Shown: positions 61,571 through 64,000 of the stretch, piece by piece
How the letters are laid out: the number at the start of each line of letters is the position of its first letter
How positions within the stretch are numbered: the first letter of the stretch is position 1
From: Bradyrhizobium sp. SZCCHNS1050
GTDB lineage: Bacteria; Pseudomonadota; Alphaproteobacteria; Rhizobiales; Xanthobacteraceae
Direction: 5' to 3'
NCBI RefSeq assembly: GCF_032484785.1
Contig: NZ_JAUETR010000002.1
Coordinates: 1,488,001-1,552,000 of the forward strand
Length of the DNA: 64,000 nucleotides
The notes under the pieces: model-generated
Databases searched by the model: none
What the model saw: only the letters and a program-made list of their open reading frames with translations
What the model was told of the DNA's origin: nothing
Translations under genes and position numbers: made by a program

Positions 61571-62404
61571 ATGATGGACAAGCCGAACTACTTCGTGCCG
61601 CATGGCGGCCACCCGCCGCAGACCGACCTGCTGACCGGCCGCGCCGTGTTCACCGAGGCGTATGCCGTCATCCCGAAGGGCGTGATGCGCGACATCGTCA
61701 CCTCGGCGCTGCCGTTCTGGGACAAGACGCGAACCTGGGTGATCGCGCGTCCCCTCTCCGGCTTCTCGGAAACGTTCTCGCAATACATCGTCGAGGTCTC
61801 GCCCGGCGGCGGCAGCGCCCAGCCCGAGCCGGATCCGGAGGCCGAGGGCGTGCTGTTCGTGGTGTCAGGCGAGATCATGCTCACCATCGCCGGCAAAGAG
61901 CATCGCCTGGGCCATGGCGGCTACGCCTTCCTGCCGCCGTCCTGCAAGTGGACGATGCGCAACGACAGCCAGGCGCCCGCGACCTTCCACTGGATCCGCA
62001 AGGCCTATGAGGCCGTTCCCGGCATCGCCGTGCCCGAGGCCTTCGTCACCAACGAGGCGACGATCGCCCCTGCCGCGATGCCGGAGACGCAGGGCCGCTG
62101 GGCCACCACGCGCTTCGTCGATCCGCTCGACGTTCGCCACGACATGCACGTCAACATCGTCACCTTCGAGCCCGGCGCCGTGATCCCGTTCCTGGAGACG
62201 CATGTGATGGAGCACGGGCTCTATGTGCTCGAGGGAAAGGCGGTCTACAAGCTCAACCGCGACTGGGTCGAGGTCGAGGCCGGCGACTTCATGTGGCTGC
62301 GCGCCTTCTGCCCGCAGGCCTGCTACGCCGGTGGCCCCGGCCGCTTCCGCTACCTGCTCTACAAGGACGCCAACCGGCACATGAAGCTGCGGCCGTTCAG
62401 GTGA
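61571..62404 (+). CDS. (S)-ureidoglycine aminohydrolase-like bicupin
   Basis: 277 residues with two cupin halves: an N-terminal one ending near residue 130 and a C-terminal one with VRHDMHVNIVTFEPGAVIPF, then ETHVMEHGLYVLEGKAVYKL holding metal His/Glu residues. The family (AllE/UGlyAH) releases ammonia from ureidoglycine to give ureidoglycolate, the substrate of the neighbouring AllA. GGAGAGACG precedes adjacent ATGs; an earlier ATG overlapping the allA stop (61526) is possible. Confidence 0.88.
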   Translation: MMDKPNYFVPHGGHPPQTDLLTGRAVFTEAYAVIPKGVMRDIVTSALPFWDKTRTWVIARPLSGFSETFSQYIVEVSPGGGSAQPEPDPEAEGVLFVVSGEIMLTIAGKEHRLGHGGYAFLPPSCKWTMRNDSQAPATFHWIRKAYEAVPGIAVPEAFVTNEATIAPAAMPETQGRWATTRFVDPLDVRHDMHVNIVTFEPGAVIPFLETHVMEHGLYVLEGKAVYKLNRDWVEVEAGDFMWLRAFCPQACYAGGPGRFRYLLYKDANRHMKLRPFR

Positions 62405-62446
62405 AGGCCAGCAGCATCCGCTGAATGAGTCCTGGATACACGGCTG

Positions 62447-62962
62447 ATGTCGACCGTTCCCGAACGCCTGGAGAGCTTGATCGAAGGGGAATTGGCTGAG
62501 CTGTCCGACAAGCGTGTGCTCTCGCATATCCGCGGCATGCTCGTCGCACCTCACATGGTGCTGCGCGATTGGGACTATGGCCAACCGGGGGAGCAATATC
62601 CCTGCTGGTTCGTGCTTCGCGATGCACAATCCGGTGCCGAGATCGCCTATTGTGAGCACGGCTTCGGACCGGGCTGCCCCTGGGGCCTGGTGAGTTCTGC
62701 GCACGAACCGGAGTTCCGCCATATGGGCATGGACTCCGGCTGGTTCACCTCGTTTCTGGATGCATTTTTCGATTCTTTCGCCTGCGTGGCGCTTCTAATC
62801 TGGAAGGTGATCAACATCGATGCTGACGGAACCCGGACCTGTCTGACCGCCGAAGGCGCGTGGGAGAGCACATGGCAGCGGGTCTACGAATTGCGCAATC
62901 ATGATCCGAGCGGCCGCTATGAATGCGGCCACGACATCGGCTATCGCAAGACTGCCACCTGA
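62447..62962 (+). CDS. Protein of unknown function
   Basis: 171 residues, not recognised. No signal peptide; a Cys/Gly/aromatic-rich middle (FGPGCPWGLV, MGMDSGWFTSFLDAFFDSFA) and a charged N-terminal helix (VPERLESLIEGELAELSDKR). The compact, acidic, aromatic-rich sequence is reminiscent of small immunity-type or SMI1/SUKH-like proteins, but no motif decides it. The ribosome site is weak. It follows the aminohydrolase by 42 bases on the same strand but looks unrelated to ureide catabolism. Confidence 0.6.
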   Translation: MSTVPERLESLIEGELAELSDKRVLSHIRGMLVAPHMVLRDWDYGQPGEQYPCWFVLRDAQSGAEIAYCEHGFGPGCPWGLVSSAHEPEFRHMGMDSGWFTSFLDAFFDSFACVALLIWKVINIDADGTRTCLTAEGAWESTWQRVYELRNHDPSGRYECGHDIGYRKTAT

Positions 62963-63095
62963 TGCGCTCGTCGAATCTTCGGCCGCAACCGCCGACGAAG
63001 AGCTTCTCCTCATCGGCCTCGAACACCGGCTCGATCGCGCGATCGACCAATCCACGCCGTACTCGCTCCCTCATTCTCCCCCTAGTGATCCTCCC

Positions 63096-63998
63096 TCACG
63101 CCCCCTGATACTCCACCTCTTCCGCCGTGCCGCGGTCGAGCACGGCCTTCGCCTTGGCATGGTCGAGGTCGTCCTCCCAGGCGGCGACGACGACGGTGGC
63201 GACGCAGTTGCCGATCAGGTTGCCGACGGCGCGCGCGATGCCGACGAACCAGTCGACGGACAGCACCAGCACCAGACCGATGGCGGGGATAGCCGGCACG
63301 GCGCCGAGCGTTGCGGCCAGGATGACGATGGCCGAGCCGGGCACGCCATGGGCGCCCTTGGACGTGACCAGCGACACGCCGAGCACCAGCAGCAGGTCGC
63401 TGACCGACAGCGGCGTGTTGGTGGCCTGGGCGATGAAGACGACGGCGAGCGTCAGGTAGATCGAGAACGCATCGAGGTTGAAGGAATAGCCGGTCGGGAT
63501 GACCAGGCCGACGACCTCCTGCTTGACGCCCATCGCCTCGAGCTTGCGCATGATCTGCGGCAGCACGGAGTCGGACGACGCCGTCGCCAGCACGATCAGC
63601 AGCTCCTCCTTCAAATAGCGCAGGAACTTGAACAGGCTGAGGCCGGCCATGCGCATCACGAGGCCAAGCGCGGTCACGACGAACAGCGCCACCGAGACGT
63701 AGAACAGCACGACCAGCGCCAAGAGCTGCTTGAGCGAGCCGACGCCATATTTGCCGACGGTGAAGCCGATGGCGCCGAGCACGCCGAGCGGCGCGACGCG
63801 CACGATCAGCCCCATCGCCTTGAACAGCACCTTGGCGACGGACTCGATCAGGTCGACCACGGGCTTGCCGGGCTCGCCGACCAGCGCCAGGCTGACGCCG
63901 AAGATCACCGCGAAGAACAGCACCTGCAGCACGTCGTTGCGGGCAAAGGCGTCGAACGCCGTCGGCGGAATGATGTTGAGGATGAAGCCGCCGAAGCC
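63096..63998 (-). CDS. dctA: Dicarboxylate/amino acid:cation symporter, C-terminal part (DctA family)
   Basis: About 300 C-terminal residues; the N-terminus lies beyond the right edge. Visible motifs: IPPTAFDAFARND, the serine-rich ATASSDSVLPQIMRKLEAMG hairpin, GVKQEVVGLVIPTGYSFNLD, and SKGAHGVPGSAIVILAAT, all typical of DctA (DAACS family). It imports C4-dicarboxylates (succinate, malate, fumarate), which in rhizobia feed nitrogen-fixing bacteroids. An internal GTG near 63932 is not the real start. Confidence 0.93.
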   Translation of the reverse strand, partial: GFGGFILNIIPPTAFDAFARNDVLQVLFFAVIFGVSLALVGEPGKPVVDLIESVAKVLFKAMGLIVRVAPLGVLGAIGFTVGKYGVGSLKQLLALVVLFYVSVALFVVTALGLVMRMAGLSLFKFLRYLKEELLIVLATASSDSVLPQIMRKLEAMGVKQEVVGLVIPTGYSFNLDAFSIYLTLAVVFIAQATNTPLSVSDLLLVLGVSLVTSKGAHGVPGSAIVILAATLGAVPAIPAIGLVLVLSVDWFVGIARAVGNLIGNCVATVVVAAWEDDLDHAKAKAVLDRGTAEEVEYQGA

Positions 63999-64000
63999 GC

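Overview
The window is GC-rich, densely coded DNA of an alphaproteobacterium, most likely Bradyrhizobium or a close relative. This is inferred from the gene complement (usg, DUF2000, DUF4189, several Cox-type accessory genes, a branched-chain amino-acid ABC operon) and from mosaic intergenic palindromes of a kind common in that group. No insertion sequence, CRISPR array or rRNA operon was seen. Both edges cut genes: a transglutaminase-like protein on the left and a DctA-type symporter on the right.

Layout. 0-8.4 kb: transglutaminase/Anbu proteasome-like pair, SDR, MFS exporter, nucleoside transporter, SGNH acyltransferase, a cupin with a basic tail, and usg. 8.4-11.8 kb: groES-groEL behind a sigma32-like promoter and two CIRCE-like operators, then signal peptidase I. 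11.9-17.1 kb: an RNA-repair-like island on the minus strand containing RtcB ligase, a 2OG-Fe(II) oxygenase, a slipin/SPFH protein, an HNH endonuclease, a 79-residue unknown protein and three tRNA-like sequences (Asp, Phe, His anticodons) lying between the reading frames. 17.1-18.3 kb: a non-coding block rich in inverted repeats. 18.3-32.1 kb: Tlde1-domain protein, FkbM methyltransferase, a polyprenyl-sugar glycosyltransferase pair, DUF72/DUF488, tannase, adenylate cyclase, and a TetR-controlled ABC efflux operon with a perfect operator palindrome. 32.2-35.7 kb: GH4 glycosidase, alcohol dehydrogenase, DUF2000, DUF4189.

35.8-42.8 kb is an aerobic CO-dehydrogenase/xanthine-dehydrogenase-type maturation cluster. 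It has the small and medium subunits, CoxD- and CoxE-like proteins, two XdhC pieces, a molybdopterin-binding/nucleotidyltransferase fusion and CoxG, but no catalytic large subunit. 43-49.2 kb: PcaD, a membrane protein, and a three-gene polysaccharide synthase operon (HlyD-like adaptor, GT2-PilZ synthase, Cache-type membrane protein). 49.2-54.6 kb: a complete livHMGF plus binding-protein transport system behind a structured leader. 54.7-58.1 kb: a divergent response regulator / hybrid histidine kinase pair. 58.3-64 kb: P1 peptidase, EF-hand protein, ribulose-phosphate epimerase, two ureide-catabolism enzymes, an unknown 171-residue protein and the DctA fragment.

The most unusual part is the 12-17 kb island. 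The tRNA-like sequences keep anticodon arms, T arms and (in two cases) an encoded CCA, but carry changes that ordinary tRNAs do not tolerate: C at position 33, a bulged and mismatched acceptor stem, and an acceptor stem overlapping the preceding CCA. They sit in line with genes for RNA ligation. The reading offered here, as inference, is a tRNA-damage sensing, decoy or repair system.
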